A model generated the notes under the pieces. The model was not told the origin of the DNA and did no database searches. It saw nothing but the letters and a program-made list of their open reading frames with translations. Below are positions 8,549 through 17,452 of a stretch of 63,347 bases of DNA, in pieces. Each line of letters opens with the position of its first letter. Within the stretch, counting starts at the first letter, position 1. The translations under genes and the position numbers were made by a program. Source of the DNA: Planctomycetota bacterium (lineage in GTDB: Bacteria; Planctomycetota; GCA-002687715); NCBI GenBank assembly GCA_002683135.1, contig NYSS01000052.1, positions 1 through 63,347 on the forward strand, in the 5' to 3' direction.

Positions 8549-10497
8549 GGCTTGACCTCCACCAGCAAGGCTCCCGTCCGGTGCACCCGCGCGCTCGCGC
8601 CGGCGTCCAACCACACCGTACCCGTTCGCTCGGCGACCAGGGCCGGCCCGGTGATGGTGTAGCCGGCGCGCAGATCCGAACGGTCGTGAACAGGTATGGA
8701 CGCCCGCTGCGTGACGCTCTTTACCCGGCCGCACGGCTGCCTCGATCCGCCACCACGACCGAGGGTCCGCATGGTGGGCGGCGCCACGGTCGCCTCCACG
8801 CGCACCCGCACCGCGATCAAGTCGACCCCGCGATCCGGATCAGCGAAGCCGAAGCGCCGCCGGTGGAGTTCATGAAACGCGGCGACGGGATCAGCCCCCT
8901 CGGGGACCTCCAGCTCGAACGACTGACCGCGATAGCGCAGGTCGAGGGCGACCGTCGTCAGCAGATCCTTCGCCCGCACCCCGGACCCACGAAGCAGCGC
9001 CCGCAAGCGATCCTTGAGAGGTTTGGTAAGACGGCGGCGTTCGGCGGATGAAGGGACGCCATCGAGCAACACCGAGCGAGACAAGGTCCGAGCCGGCGGC
9101 GCCCACAGGAGTCCCTGGGCCGACAACACCCCCTGGTTGGGAGGCACGATCACCCGTCTCATGCCGAGCGCCCGAGCGAGGGCCACGCCGTGCAGGCCAC
9201 CCGCACCTCCAAACACCATGAGCGCCGCGTCACGCGGGTCGCGACCGCGCTCCAGCGAGATGACCCGCAACGCACGTGTCATGGCCACATCGGCCAGGCG
9301 AACGATGCCTTCACACAGCCTCCGCGTCGTCAGCCCGGCGCGGCGGGCGAGGCGCTGGGCCGCCCGCTCCGCGCGACCGAGGTCCAGCCCGTCTCTCCCG
9401 AGGGTGAAGAAATCCGGGTCCATGCGACCAAGCAGGAGATTCGCATCGGTGACCGTGGCCTCATCGCTGACGCCATAGGCGGCGGGCCCCGGGTCGGCCC
9501 CCGCGCTCTCTGGGCCCACGGTGAGGGCGCCGCCCCGGTCCAGGCGAACCAGGCTCCCACCACCCGCCCCCACGGTGTGGATCTCCAGGCTCGGCAGCCG
9601 GATGGTGTGCCCGGCGACGCGAAGCTCGGACACCCGCGGTAGCTCTCCGTCGATCCAGGCGACGTCCGTCGAGGTGCCTCCCATGTCGAGCGTGACGACA
9701 CGGGGTTCCCCCACGGCAGCACCCCATGCGCGCGCCGCTACGAGCCCGCCAGCTGGCCCCGAAACGAGCAGGCGAGCGGGCTCTTCCGATACCTCCTCCG
9801 GCGACAGGAGCCCCCCCTCTGACGTCATCACCCGTACGTCGAACCGCCCGGTGAGCGCGACCCGCAGGCGCTCGAGATACTCGCCGACGACGGGCCGCAG
9901 GCCAGCGTTCACCAGCGCGCAGAGTCCGCGCTCCACCTCCCGAAACTCCGGGTTCAAACGAGCGCTCGTCGTCACCGGAAGCCCCAGCCCCGCCAACGCA
10001 TCGGCGGCGATGTCCTCATGATCAGGGTTGGCGTAGGCGTGCAACAGGACCACCGCAATCGAACGAGCCCCCGCCCGCTTCAAGCGGCGTCCCGCGCGTC
10101 GACAGGCCTCCGCATCGAACGGCTCGAGGACCTCACCACCCGCACCCATGCGCCCCGGGACCTCCGCGATAAGGCGCGGTGACGTCGGCAAACGGGGGCG
10201 TCGTGGCTCCGGGTCGTAGAGCTCGGGACGCGCCTGGCGTCCGATCTCGAGCACATCGCGGAAACCCGCATTGACGATGAGCCCGACTGGAGCCAACTTG
10301 CCTTCCAGGGTCGCGTTCGTCGCGACCGTCGTACCGTGACGGAGCGCCACTTTCCCGTCGGGGGCGAGCTTGGTCGCCGCATCGGCGATGACCCGCGCGG
10401 GGTCATGCAGATCCGACGCGACCTTCAGCACGGCGCCGTCATCTCCGACCGCGTCCGTGAAGGTCCCACCCGTGTCGATCGCCAGTGTCCGCGTCAT
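8545..10497 (-). CDS. hyuA: Hydantoinase/oxoprolinase family subunit A
   Basis: A 650-residue HyuA family protein with an actin-like ATPase fold. The N-terminal phosphate-binding motif DTGGTFTD is at residues 8-15, followed by RHGTTVATNATLEGK, NAGFRDVLEIGRQ, TSEGGLL, LVSGPAGG, TLDMGGTSTDVAWIDG and VFGGAGGLHGV, all typical of N-methylhydantoinase A and 5-oxoprolinase A. With HyuB, encoded next on the same strand with a 4-bp overlap, it should couple ATP hydrolysis to opening of a cyclic amide. It is divergent from plsY. Substrate candidates are hydantoins, 5-oxoproline or related lactams; no neighbour decides between them. Confidence 0.9.
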   Translation of the reverse strand: MTRTLAIDTGGTFTDAVGDDGAVLKVASDLHDPARVIADAATKLAPDGKVALRHGTTVATNATLEGKLAPVGLIVNAGFRDVLEIGRQARPELYDPEPRRPRLPTSPRLIAEVPGRMGAGGEVLEPFDAEACRRAGRRLKRAGARSIAVVLLHAYANPDHEDIAADALAGLGLPVTTSARLNPEFREVERGLCALVNAGLRPVVGEYLERLRVALTGRFDVRVMTSEGGLLSPEEVSEEPARLLVSGPAGGLVAARAWGAAVGEPRVVTLDMGGTSTDVAWIDGELPRVSELRVAGHTIRLPSLEIHTVGAGGGSLVRLDRGGALTVGPESAGADPGPAAYGVSDEATVTDANLLLGRMDPDFFTLGRDGLDLGRAERAAQRLARRAGLTTRRLCEGIVRLADVAMTRALRVISLERGRDPRDAALMVFGGAGGLHGVALARALGMRRVIVPPNQGVLSAQGLLWAPPARTLSRSVLLDGVPSSAERRRLTKPLKDRLRALLRGSGVRAKDLLTTVALDLRYRGQSFELEVPEGADPVAAFHELHRRRFGFADPDRGVDLIAVRVRVEATVAPPTMRTLGRGGGSRQPCGRVKSVTQRASIPVHDRSDLRAGYTITGPALVAERTGTVWLDAGASARVHRTGALLVEVKP

Positions 10498-10811
10498 CGC
10501 CGGTGATGATAAGCACCGTCACCCAAGATGCGGAAGGACTCCCGCGCCCCTACCGCCCCACCCCACCCCTCGGCGATCGCCGTCACCGCTACCCTGGAGC
10601 CGAGCGCCGCAGCGAGGAGGAGGAGTCGCAGGCCTCGACCCCGAGGCCCCGGCCGGGGCCGCATCACCCCCCCCCCAAAAAAAAGCCGCGGGAGGCAGAG
10701 GAGGAGGCTCGGACGGCGGCTCGGGGCGGGAACCACCACAATTTGCAGCCCAACGAGGGCTCTTGGGGAAGGTCAAAGCGACCGGTTCAGGAATTGCTAC
10801 CATCCCGCGCC
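10498..10811. other. Divergent intergenic region with a C10-A8 homopolymer tract
   Basis: About 314 bp between hyuA and plsY. The plsY frame is open through it, but the translation is Arg/Pro/Glu low-complexity and does not resemble PlsY. It holds ten C directly followed by eight A (10667-10684). On the minus strand this reads T8 before G10, next to a CCGCGG palindrome. No gene is seen. Confidence 0.5.
10798..10803 (+). promoter_or_regulatory. -10 element, probable leaderless plsY promoter
   Basis: TACCAT ends 8 nt before the plsY ATG, with no Shine-Dalgarno site between. Confidence 0.4.
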
Positions 10812-11453
10812 ATGACCATGCCCGTCGCCGTCGCTGCGATCCTCGCTTCGTACGTGCTGGGATCGGTCTCCTTCGCGCTCCTCATTGTGCGCGCGTTGAA
10901 TGGGGTCGACCTGCGGACCGTGGGTAGCGGCAATCTCGGCGCGACCAATGCCGGCCGCGTTCTGGGACGCCGCTGGGCCGTCGGCGTCTACTTGCTCGAC
11001 TTCCTCAAGGGGCTCGTCCCGACCTGGATCGGTCTTCACGCCGAGTGGGACGTACCCGCCGCCCCGTACCTGCCCCTCGCCATGCTCATGGGTGGGGCCG
11101 CGTTCCTCGGCCACTGCTTCCCCTTCTACCTGGGCTTCAAGGGCGGCAAAGGGGTCGCCACGGCATCGGGGGTCATCCTCGCCGTGTCCTGGCCTGCCTT
11201 CTTCGCGGGCATGATCGCGTTCATTGTCACCCTGCTCCTGTCTCGGATGGTGGCCCTGGGCAGCATCGTCGCGGCCATCGTGCTCCCGGTAGCGTTCCTC
11301 TCCACGGAGCGACGGGCAGCGCTCGAGCTACCGAATCTGTCCTGGCTTTCCTTCTTTCTCGCGATCGCCGTGCTTGTGATCGTCAGGCATCGGACGAATA
11401 TTCGTCGCATGGTGGAAGGCTCGGAATCGAAGATCTGGAGACCTCACTCGTGA
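10812..11453 (+). CDS. plsY: Glycerol-3-phosphate acyltransferase PlsY
   Basis: A 213-residue inner-membrane protein with about five hydrophobic helices. It carries the PlsY motifs VGSGNLGATNAGR in the first cytoplasmic loop and GFKGGKGVAT in the second, which bind glycerol-3-phosphate and acyl phosphate. It makes lysophosphatidic acid, the first step of phospholipid synthesis. The ATG at 10812 starts directly at the first helix; a second ATG at 10818 is also possible. Its stop overlaps the GTG of gpsA by 3 bases (GTGA), which couples supply of glycerol-3-phosphate to its use. Confidence 0.92.
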   Translation: MTMPVAVAAILASYVLGSVSFALLIVRALNGVDLRTVGSGNLGATNAGRVLGRRWAVGVYLLDFLKGLVPTWIGLHAEWDVPAAPYLPLAMLMGGAAFLGHCFPFYLGFKGGKGVATASGVILAVSWPAFFAGMIAFIVTLLLSRMVALGSIVAAIVLPVAFLSTERRAALELPNLSWLSFFLAIAVLVIVRHRTNIRRMVEGSESKIWRPHS

Positions 11454-12442
11454 AGGTAGCGGTAATCGGAGCGGGAGGATGGGGGACGGCGGTCGCCTTG
11501 CTGCTAGTCGAGAATGGCCACGACGTGTCCCTGTGGGGCCACGACCCGGCCAACCTGGAGCGCATGCGGCGTGACGGCGAGAACGCCCGATACCTCAAGG
11601 ACGTCCCGCTGCCATCGGAGCTCAGCCTCACGCCAGATTGTGAGGAGGCGGTCCACGGCGCGCGCGTGGTCGTCTCAGCCATCCCTACACGCTGGCTCCG
11701 TCAGACCCTGGAGCCGTTCAAACCGTTCGTCCCGGCCCGCGTGCCCATCGTCTCACTGACAAAAGGCATCGACGCGGAGTCGCTGCAACGGCCGACTCAG
11801 ATTATTCGCAGCGTGCTACCTGGACGCGCCCTCGCCATCATGTCGGGGCCGAGTCACGCCGAAGAGGTCGCGCGACGCATCCCCAGCTCGGTGGTCATTG
11901 GCGCCGCGTCCCGTGACGTCGCGCGACGCATGCAGCGCCTGTTCACGACCGAACGATTCCGTGTCTACGCGAACACCGACCCTCTCGGAGTCGAGCTCGG
12001 GGGCGCGCTCAAGAACGTCATCGCCATCGCCGCTGGCGTCTGCGACGGGCTCGGATTCGGCGACAACACCAAGTCCGCGCTGATCACCCGCGGGCTGGTA
12101 GAGATGGTGCGTCTCGCGACCAAGCTCGGCGCGAAGAAGCAGACGTTCGCCGGGCTCGCCGGCATGGGTGACCTGATCACCACGTCGTTCAGCTCACACG
12201 GGCGAAACCGACGGGTCGGCGAGCAGATTGGCAAGGGAGACTCCCTCGAGCGCATTCTTCGCAAATCACAGCAGGTGGCCGAGGGCGTCGGTACGACGCA
12301 GGCCGTCATGTCGCTGGCCCGGAAGCTCCGCGTGGACATGCCTATCGCACGGGAGGTCCACGACATGCTGTTCGATGGAAAGGACGCACAGGAAGCGTTG
12401 CAATCGCTGATGACGCGGTCTTCCAAGACGGAGTCGTGGTAA
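11450..12442 (+). CDS. gpsA: NAD(P)H-dependent glycerol-3-phosphate dehydrogenase
   Basis: A 330-residue cytoplasmic enzyme reducing dihydroxyacetone phosphate to sn-glycerol-3-phosphate. It has an N-terminal Rossmann motif (GAGGWGTA), SLTKGID, GPSHAEEVA and the C-terminal domain pattern ALKNVIAIAAGVCDGLGFGD with the conserved Lys-Asn pair, then AGMGDLITT. Length is standard. I chose the GTG at 11450, which overlaps the plsY stop and immediately precedes the Rossmann strand KVAVIG; the open frame upstream lies inside plsY. It is the middle gene of a plsY-gpsA-glycosyltransferase operon. Confidence 0.94.
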   Translation: MKVAVIGAGGWGTAVALLLVENGHDVSLWGHDPANLERMRRDGENARYLKDVPLPSELSLTPDCEEAVHGARVVVSAIPTRWLRQTLEPFKPFVPARVPIVSLTKGIDAESLQRPTQIIRSVLPGRALAIMSGPSHAEEVARRIPSSVVIGAASRDVARRMQRLFTTERFRVYANTDPLGVELGGALKNVIAIAAGVCDGLGFGDNTKSALITRGLVEMVRLATKLGAKKQTFAGLAGMGDLITTSFSSHGRNRRVGEQIGKGDSLERILRKSQQVAEGVGTTQAVMSLARKLRVDMPIAREVHDMLFDGKDAQEALQSLMTRSSKTESW

Positions 12443-12475
12443 GCCACCTGGACCGAACACGATGTTGATCTCCTC

Positions 12476-13600
12476 ATGAAGGTCCTGGTCCTGTTCAGCG
12501 ACACCGGGGGCGGGCACCGGGCAGCCTCGGTAGCGATCATCGCGGCGATGGCCAACGTCGCACCCGAGGCCGAGGTGGTGATGCGAGACGGGCTCGTCGA
12601 GGGCGGGCCGTTCCCACTCAACCGATCTCCCGGGATCTACGCCTGGGCGATGAAATGGTGCCGGTGGATGTGGGCGTTCGTTTTCCACCTGTGGAACGGA
12701 CCCTGGCGCGCGAAGGTCATGTGTGATCTCGGCTATCCCGCGACCGCCAAGAAGCTGCGCACGCTGATCGCCGACGCGGAGGCGGACGTCGTGGTGAGCA
12801 CCCATCCGTTGCTGACGCGATCCGTCGTCCACTGCCTGAAGCGCATCGAGAAGGACACCGGGAAACGGGCCCCCTTCGGCATCGTCGTCACCGACCTCGT
12901 GACCGGACATTGGTCCTGGTACGACGCCGACGCCGACCGCATCTTCGTACCAACGCCGGAGGCGTTTGACCGGGTAGAGGAGGGCGGTGTCGACCCCGGG
13001 AAGCTCCTGATGACCGGTCAGGCCGTCCACCCGAAATGTGGCCGCGCCGCTGCCCGCCGCGACCAGCTGCGGGCAGCATTTGGCTGGGAGGGGGTGATCG
13101 TCCTCGTGGTCGGGGGCGGTGACGGCATGGGCGCCATCGACGAGCACAGCAAGGCCATCGACGCCGCAGAGCTTGGCGTCCGACTCGTCGTCGTCTGTGG
13201 GCGCAATGAGAAGCTGAAGACCGGGCTCGAAGCGCACCCCTGGACCGGATCGACCGAGGTCCACGGCTTCGTCAGCAACCTGGAGGAGCTGATGGCCGCC
13301 GCCGACGTGCTCGTGTCGAAATCCGGGCCGGGATCAATCATGGAAGGGTGCGTCGCGGGCCTTCCGATCCTCCTCTACGACTACCTCCCCGGACAGGAGG
13401 TCGGCAACGTGCGGCTGGTCGAGGACCGTGGCATCGGGCACTACGCGCCCAAGCCCGCGGACCTGGTCTCCCATCTCCGCCGATGGGTGTCCGACCCCGG
13501 AGCGCGCGCCCGCGCGGCCAACGCCTCGCGGGCCTACGCGATCCCCGACTCCGCGACCCGCATCGCGCGGGGGATCCTCGAGATGACGGCGACCGGCTGA
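12476..13600 (+). CDS. MGDG synthase-like diacylglycerol glycosyltransferase
   Basis: A 374-residue GT-B glycosyltransferase. The N-terminal half resembles the monogalactosyldiacylglycerol synthase domain: SDTGGGHRAAS at residues 8-18 is the family glycine-rich start, and STHPLLTRSV and DLVTGHWSWY follow. The C-terminal half has the GT28-type donor-binding region, VVVCGRNEKL, VHGFVSNLEELMAAADVLVSK and GPGSIMEGCVAGLPI. The family transfers Gal or Glc from a nucleotide sugar to diacylglycerol; MurG is a distant relative. There is no signal peptide, consistent with a peripheral inner-membrane enzyme. It starts 33 bp after gpsA on the same strand, supporting a role in glycolipid synthesis. The sugar donor is unknown. 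Confidence 0.85.
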   Translation: MKVLVLFSDTGGGHRAASVAIIAAMANVAPEAEVVMRDGLVEGGPFPLNRSPGIYAWAMKWCRWMWAFVFHLWNGPWRAKVMCDLGYPATAKKLRTLIADAEADVVVSTHPLLTRSVVHCLKRIEKDTGKRAPFGIVVTDLVTGHWSWYDADADRIFVPTPEAFDRVEEGGVDPGKLLMTGQAVHPKCGRAAARRDQLRAAFGWEGVIVLVVGGGDGMGAIDEHSKAIDAAELGVRLVVVCGRNEKLKTGLEAHPWTGSTEVHGFVSNLEELMAAADVLVSKSGPGSIMEGCVAGLPILLYDYLPGQEVGNVRLVEDRGIGHYAPKPADLVSHLRRWVSDPGARARAANASRAYAIPDSATRIARGILEMTATG

Positions 13601-13603
13601 GCG

Positions 13604-14884
13604 TTAGGGGAAGACGATCGCGACCGCGTTCCCTATGTAGGAAATCCCTGACTGGGATCCACCCATGTCCCCCGTGACGTAGGAGGCGTAGAAGGTCATG
13701 CCCGAGAGCTGGGGCGCGCTGGGAATGAACACCTGCCAGATCCGCGTCCCGGACCCGTCGGTGAAGCCCTGGATATTGGAGGTCAGCCCATTACTGGGAT
13801 CGCTGACGGTGTAATCGAGGATCCAGTCAAGGGACAGGGGGATGACACGCGTGTCGAGGGGGTCACCGAAAGAGCCACACGGGATTCCCCCGTTGCCCAT
13901 CGAGACCGCCCCCTGGAAGAAGACGTTGGGAGCCGCCGGAACACGCACCTCAAGTGTCTGGAGTGAGCCGGCCGTCGGCGTGCTGTTGTTGCGGATGCTC
14001 AGGTGGTTGAACCCACCCGTCAGGGTCGCGACGTGGGCGCCGGCGGTGACGCTCACGTCGACGAGATTGGGGGTCACGCCGGCGGGGACGTCGCAGGTGA
14101 TACGCGATGAAGCCACGCGGTCGACGTTGGTCGCGGCGATTCCATCAAAAGAGACGGCGACCCCGCTGGACGGAAACCACGAACCCTCGATGGTGACGTT
14201 GTACCCACCGTCGATCCAGCCGAAGTCAGGCGTGACGCTCGTCACATCGGGGCTGGACGGGCTGCCCGATCCGTACAGGGACTGGTACCCGGCGATGTCA
14301 TCTGAATCGAGGCTGCGGATGGCCGTGTTGCCGGGCGCCACCGACGGGTACATCGTCGCGCCCGCAACTCCGGAGTGGTCCATGCCGAGCGCGTGCCCGA
14401 ATTCGTGGCACGCCACACCCTGGATATCGAACTCCGATGGCGATGGGTCCACGGACCAGACGAAGTCCGTGCCTCCGTCGCGGTCGTAGAACTCGATATC
14501 GAACGCCGACATGTTCGATCCCATGAACCAGTACCAACAGACGGCGAGGGCGCCGCCCCCATCACCGCCGGCGTAATAGACCGCGTTGGTGCCGTCGAGC
14601 GCGACGGCGGTGATGGCGGTGTCCCCCCCGTAAGCGAACGCGAAGTTGCCTTGACCCGACATCTTCCACTCATCAGCGCCGCTCCGCAGCGCCAGGGTCT
14701 GATCCGACGCGGTCCCCGCAGCGGAGTCAACGAAGTTCGGGTTCACGTGATAGGTCGCCGTCGGCACCGACCATGACTTGCCGGTGAGGTTGTATGCCAG
14801 GACTCCGGTCTCGGGCACCGCGAGGACCCCAAAGACGGTCAACGCACACAGCGTGATGGACACGTTCGTCGCATATTGCTTCAT
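13604..14884 (-). CDS. Secreted matrixin-type zinc metalloprotease with IPT/TIG domain
   Basis: A 426-residue exported protein. A signal peptide (MKQYATNVSITLCALTVFG onward) is followed by a metzincin catalytic domain with the complete zinc motif HEFGHALGMDH and a downstream SLDSDDIAGYQSLYG segment typical of M10A matrixins. An IPT/TIG-like immunoglobulin domain (VTSVTPDFGWIDGGYNVTIEG) and a C-terminal beta-rich domain follow. The zinc ligands and catalytic Glu are all present, so it should be active outside the cytoplasm. The ATG at 14884 has AGGA 8 nt upstream; the frame extends further only into the neighbouring gene. It is 10 bp downstream of a small secreted protein in the same direction. 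Confidence 0.87.
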   Translation of the reverse strand: MKQYATNVSITLCALTVFGVLAVPETGVLAYNLTGKSWSVPTATYHVNPNFVDSAAGTASDQTLALRSGADEWKMSGQGNFAFAYGGDTAITAVALDGTNAVYYAGGDGGGALAVCWYWFMGSNMSAFDIEFYDRDGGTDFVWSVDPSPSEFDIQGVACHEFGHALGMDHSGVAGATMYPSVAPGNTAIRSLDSDDIAGYQSLYGSGSPSSPDVTSVTPDFGWIDGGYNVTIEGSWFPSSGVAVSFDGIAATNVDRVASSRITCDVPAGVTPNLVDVSVTAGAHVATLTGGFNHLSIRNNSTPTAGSLQTLEVRVPAAPNVFFQGAVSMGNGGIPCGSFGDPLDTRVIPLSLDWILDYTVSDPSNGLTSNIQGFTDGSGTRIWQVFIPSAPQLSGMTFYASYVTGDMGGSQSGISYIGNAVAIVFP

Positions 14885-14894
14885 GGTCGCGTTC

Positions 14895-15350
14895 CTACAG
14901 GTTCTCGATGATCTGCTCGAGCTGCTGCTTGAACTGCAGGAAGGTCGTGTCGACCAGCTCGCGGATGTGACCGTTGACGACCGTGTACTTGCCTCGATAC
15001 CAGCCGTACACACCGCCTGGATTCGGACCGGTCTTCCTGAACAACACCACCTGCTCGCCGACGGCGAACACCGGCGCCGCGCTGACGCGGAGCGTCACGC
15101 CATCAACGGTTCCACCAGGAACCGTGATCGCAAACGGCACGGAGCCAACGCCCTTGAGGTTCTCCGTGGGCGCGATCGTGACATCCGTCACGATCTTGCT
15201 GCCCTCCCATCGGGACTCGATCTTGTTGACGCCGCCGACGACGACGCGATCTGCCTGCGCGCACAGATTCGACAACGTGAGGGGCCGGACTTGTGCGCCG
15301 ACGGCCGACACGCACAGACCCAGACAAAGGAAGAAGATGAAGATCCGCAT
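14895..15350 (-). CDS. Secreted protein encoded upstream of the matrixin
   Basis: A 151-residue protein with a clear signal peptide ending AVGAQ and a beta-rich mature part (VVVGGVNKIESRWEG, DVTIAPTENLKG, VFAVGEQVVLFRKTG) that resembles a small OB- or beta-barrel-like domain. A Leu/Gln-rich helix ends the chain. The family is not recognised with certainty. The tight spacing to the matrixin (10 bp) suggests co-expression; a chaperone, inhibitor or substrate-binding role for the protease is possible but unproven. Confidence 0.75.
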   Translation of the reverse strand: MRIFIFFLCLGLCVSAVGAQVRPLTLSNLCAQADRVVVGGVNKIESRWEGSKIVTDVTIAPTENLKGVGSVPFAITVPGGTVDGVTLRVSAAPVFAVGEQVVLFRKTGPNPGGVYGWYRGKYTVVNGHIRELVDTTFLQFKQQLEQIIENL

Positions 15351-15512
15351 GGTTACGCCTTTCGGCTCGCTCCTCGCTCACCTGACGTATCGACCTACAT
15401 GGGTCCGACCATGCGCAGAATTGATAGAACATGCTCCCGAGTGAATAGGTGCGCCCCGGCGACGCATTGGGAGGACGACAGCCCGGCAAAGAGAGCCGAG
15501 CGAGCTACGCCG

Positions 15513-17363
15513 TCATCGCGCCTCCAGCAACCGGGCCGCGACCGCCCGCTGGGACACGAGCCCGGGCAGCACCTGGCGGAGCTCGGCGCGACGGCTGGGA
15601 TCGCCCGCCAACCTCAAGACCCCCTCGAGAGCGTCGTCCTTGCGGCCCGCCAGCGTCCATAACGCCGCCCACGCCTGCGCATAGTCCTCGCGCCCGCGAT
15701 CGCCTTCGCGGAGGTCGTCCCGCATCAGCACGGTGACAGGCGCCTCCAGGCGCCCCTCCCGCGCGAGGTCGCGAGCGAGGGGGAAACGACCAGGAACCAG
15801 CTCGTTGAGCGCAGCAGCGATACGACCGGGGGGCGCCTGCGCCAGCATCTCGGCGAGCCCTTCCTCCAGCGGCCGGGGCAACGCCCAGCCCCGTTCCCAG
15901 ACGACATGATGGACCACCTCGTGCTGCACACGACGCCGCAAAACCCCGTCGTCATCGTCGTCCAGCACCACCAGAAAACCGGTTCCCGGGCGGTAGATCC
16001 CATCCGCCTCCACGAACCTGGCTCCCCCAAGGCGGCTGTTCCAGCGCGCGTAGGTCGCGCGGCTGCCGCACGCGAGGATCGTCAACTGACGGGGGTCAGC
16101 CTTCCCGGGTAGCCAGCCGCGACAAGCCTCGAGGAACGTCAACGCTGTCCGAAGCACCCTCTGAGCTCGCGACGCGTCGAGATCGGAGCGGACCGAGAGC
16201 TCCTCAGCCGATGCGTCGTGCAGCCCATCCGCGGCCTGCAAGAGCATCAGGTCCTCGACCAGCCGCAACCGACGTCCGGCAGCCCGGCAGCCTTTGGCCT
16301 CGCCTCCACGCACGAGGCCCGCGGCGCGCCGGGCGTCTCCCCTCGCCCACGCGACCAGCGCCTGACCACCGAGATCGCCAGCCCCGGTGAAGGCCCGATC
16401 GGCGCCCCCCAGGTCCCCGATCGACCAGAGCGCGTCGCCAAGGAGGGCCCGAGCACCCGGCAGCTCGCCAGCCGCACGCAGCGGTCCGATAGCCGCCGCC
16501 ACGTTCGTAGCGTCGAGCATCCGTATCGCCCCGACAAGAAACGCGGCCCCAGCGGCGTCCGGACAGCGGCGCCGTACCCCCTCAGCCTGGCGCAGCGCGA
16601 TCGAGACCTCCCCAGCCATGGCGCGGCGGCGGATCCCCTCCACCAAGCCGGCATCCTCGTCACCGAGGCCACGCACGAGGTCATCCCGGGGCACCAGATC
16701 GAGGGGCCCCTGCAGGGGAATGGCGCGGGCCTCAGGGAGCTCTGGCACCGGCTCCCGACCCTGCTCCAGACGAATCCGGGAGAGCGTTTTCGCCGCCAAC
16801 CAGGCCTCGAGGCGCGGCGACGCGATCCGCACCAGCCCTCCGGCCGCGCCCAGCAGCAACCGCCCCGCGGCGGCGCTGCCCATGCGCCAACCGCCCCGCG
16901 GCTTGACGTTCACCCCCTCTATAGACACCTGCAGGCTCGATCCCGTCACACGCACACGCACGCTCGACCACCCCCCATCCGCGGCAGGGGGGCGCGCGGC
17001 CGCACCAACCCGGGTCGCCCCGGCCGGATTGAGCCGGAACAGAACGACCTCCCCCCCGGGGACGCCCAGGTCGACTTCGTACCCCCGGCTGCGCCACGGA
17101 TCGGCCCCAAACGCTATGCGCAGACTGCCGCCGCCTCGCTCCCGCACCTTTCCCAAGAACGTGAAACCGGTAACGAGGCCGATCTCTAGCGGGCTCGAGC
17201 GCACCTCGCCAGGTGCTGCGGCCACGACGAGGCTGGTGCCATCCTCGTCCAGCGGCGGGAGGAAGGCGCTCGCCGGCAGCGGATCGACGATCCAGCGCGG
17301 GTTGACGCCCTGCGCGGTAACCAGCCCCGAGAAGAACACCAATGGGACAAGAAGGCGGCTCAT
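15513..17363 (-). CDS. Secreted gluzincin-like metallopeptidase with N-terminal beta-sandwich domain
   Basis: A 616-residue exported protein with a signal peptide (MSRLLVPLVFFSGLVTAQ). Residues of about 20-190 look like a jelly-roll/LamG-like sandwich (GYEVDLGVPGGEVVLF, WSSVRVRVTGSSLQVSIEG). An Ala/Arg-rich helical repeat region (about 230-400) follows. The C-terminal part has a zinc motif HEVVH (H481, E482, H485) and, about 18 residues later, LEEGLAEML, which supplies the third Glu ligand in peptidase MA-type gluzincins. It should be an active extracytoplasmic peptidase of unknown substrate. It stands alone on the minus strand, divergent from korA. Confidence 0.82.
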   Translation of the reverse strand: MSRLLVPLVFFSGLVTAQGVNPRWIVDPLPASAFLPPLDEDGTSLVVAAAPGEVRSSPLEIGLVTGFTFLGKVRERGGGSLRIAFGADPWRSRGYEVDLGVPGGEVVLFRLNPAGATRVGAAARPPAADGGWSSVRVRVTGSSLQVSIEGVNVKPRGGWRMGSAAAGRLLLGAAGGLVRIASPRLEAWLAAKTLSRIRLEQGREPVPELPEARAIPLQGPLDLVPRDDLVRGLGDEDAGLVEGIRRRAMAGEVSIALRQAEGVRRRCPDAAGAAFLVGAIRMLDATNVAAAIGPLRAAGELPGARALLGDALWSIGDLGGADRAFTGAGDLGGQALVAWARGDARRAAGLVRGGEAKGCRAAGRRLRLVEDLMLLQAADGLHDASAEELSVRSDLDASRAQRVLRTALTFLEACRGWLPGKADPRQLTILACGSRATYARWNSRLGGARFVEADGIYRPGTGFLVVLDDDDDGVLRRRVQHEVVHHVVWERGWALPRPLEEGLAEMLAQAPPGRIAAALNELVPGRFPLARDLAREGRLEAPVTVLMRDDLREGDRGREDYAQAWAALWTLAGRKDDALEGVLRLAGDPSRRAELRQVLPGLVSQRAVAARLLEAR

Positions 17364-17452
17364 AAAGGTCTTGTCAGGCTCAGGGTTACTTGCGGCTAGG
17401 CCTGGGAGATAGTATCAGGCATGACGGCCCCGGCTTCTCCTGAAAGGCCCAC

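Noticed and set aside
10485-10811. N-terminal extension of PlsY
   Set aside because: It would add 109 polar low-complexity residues before the first membrane helix, includes the homopolymer tract and overlaps hyuA.
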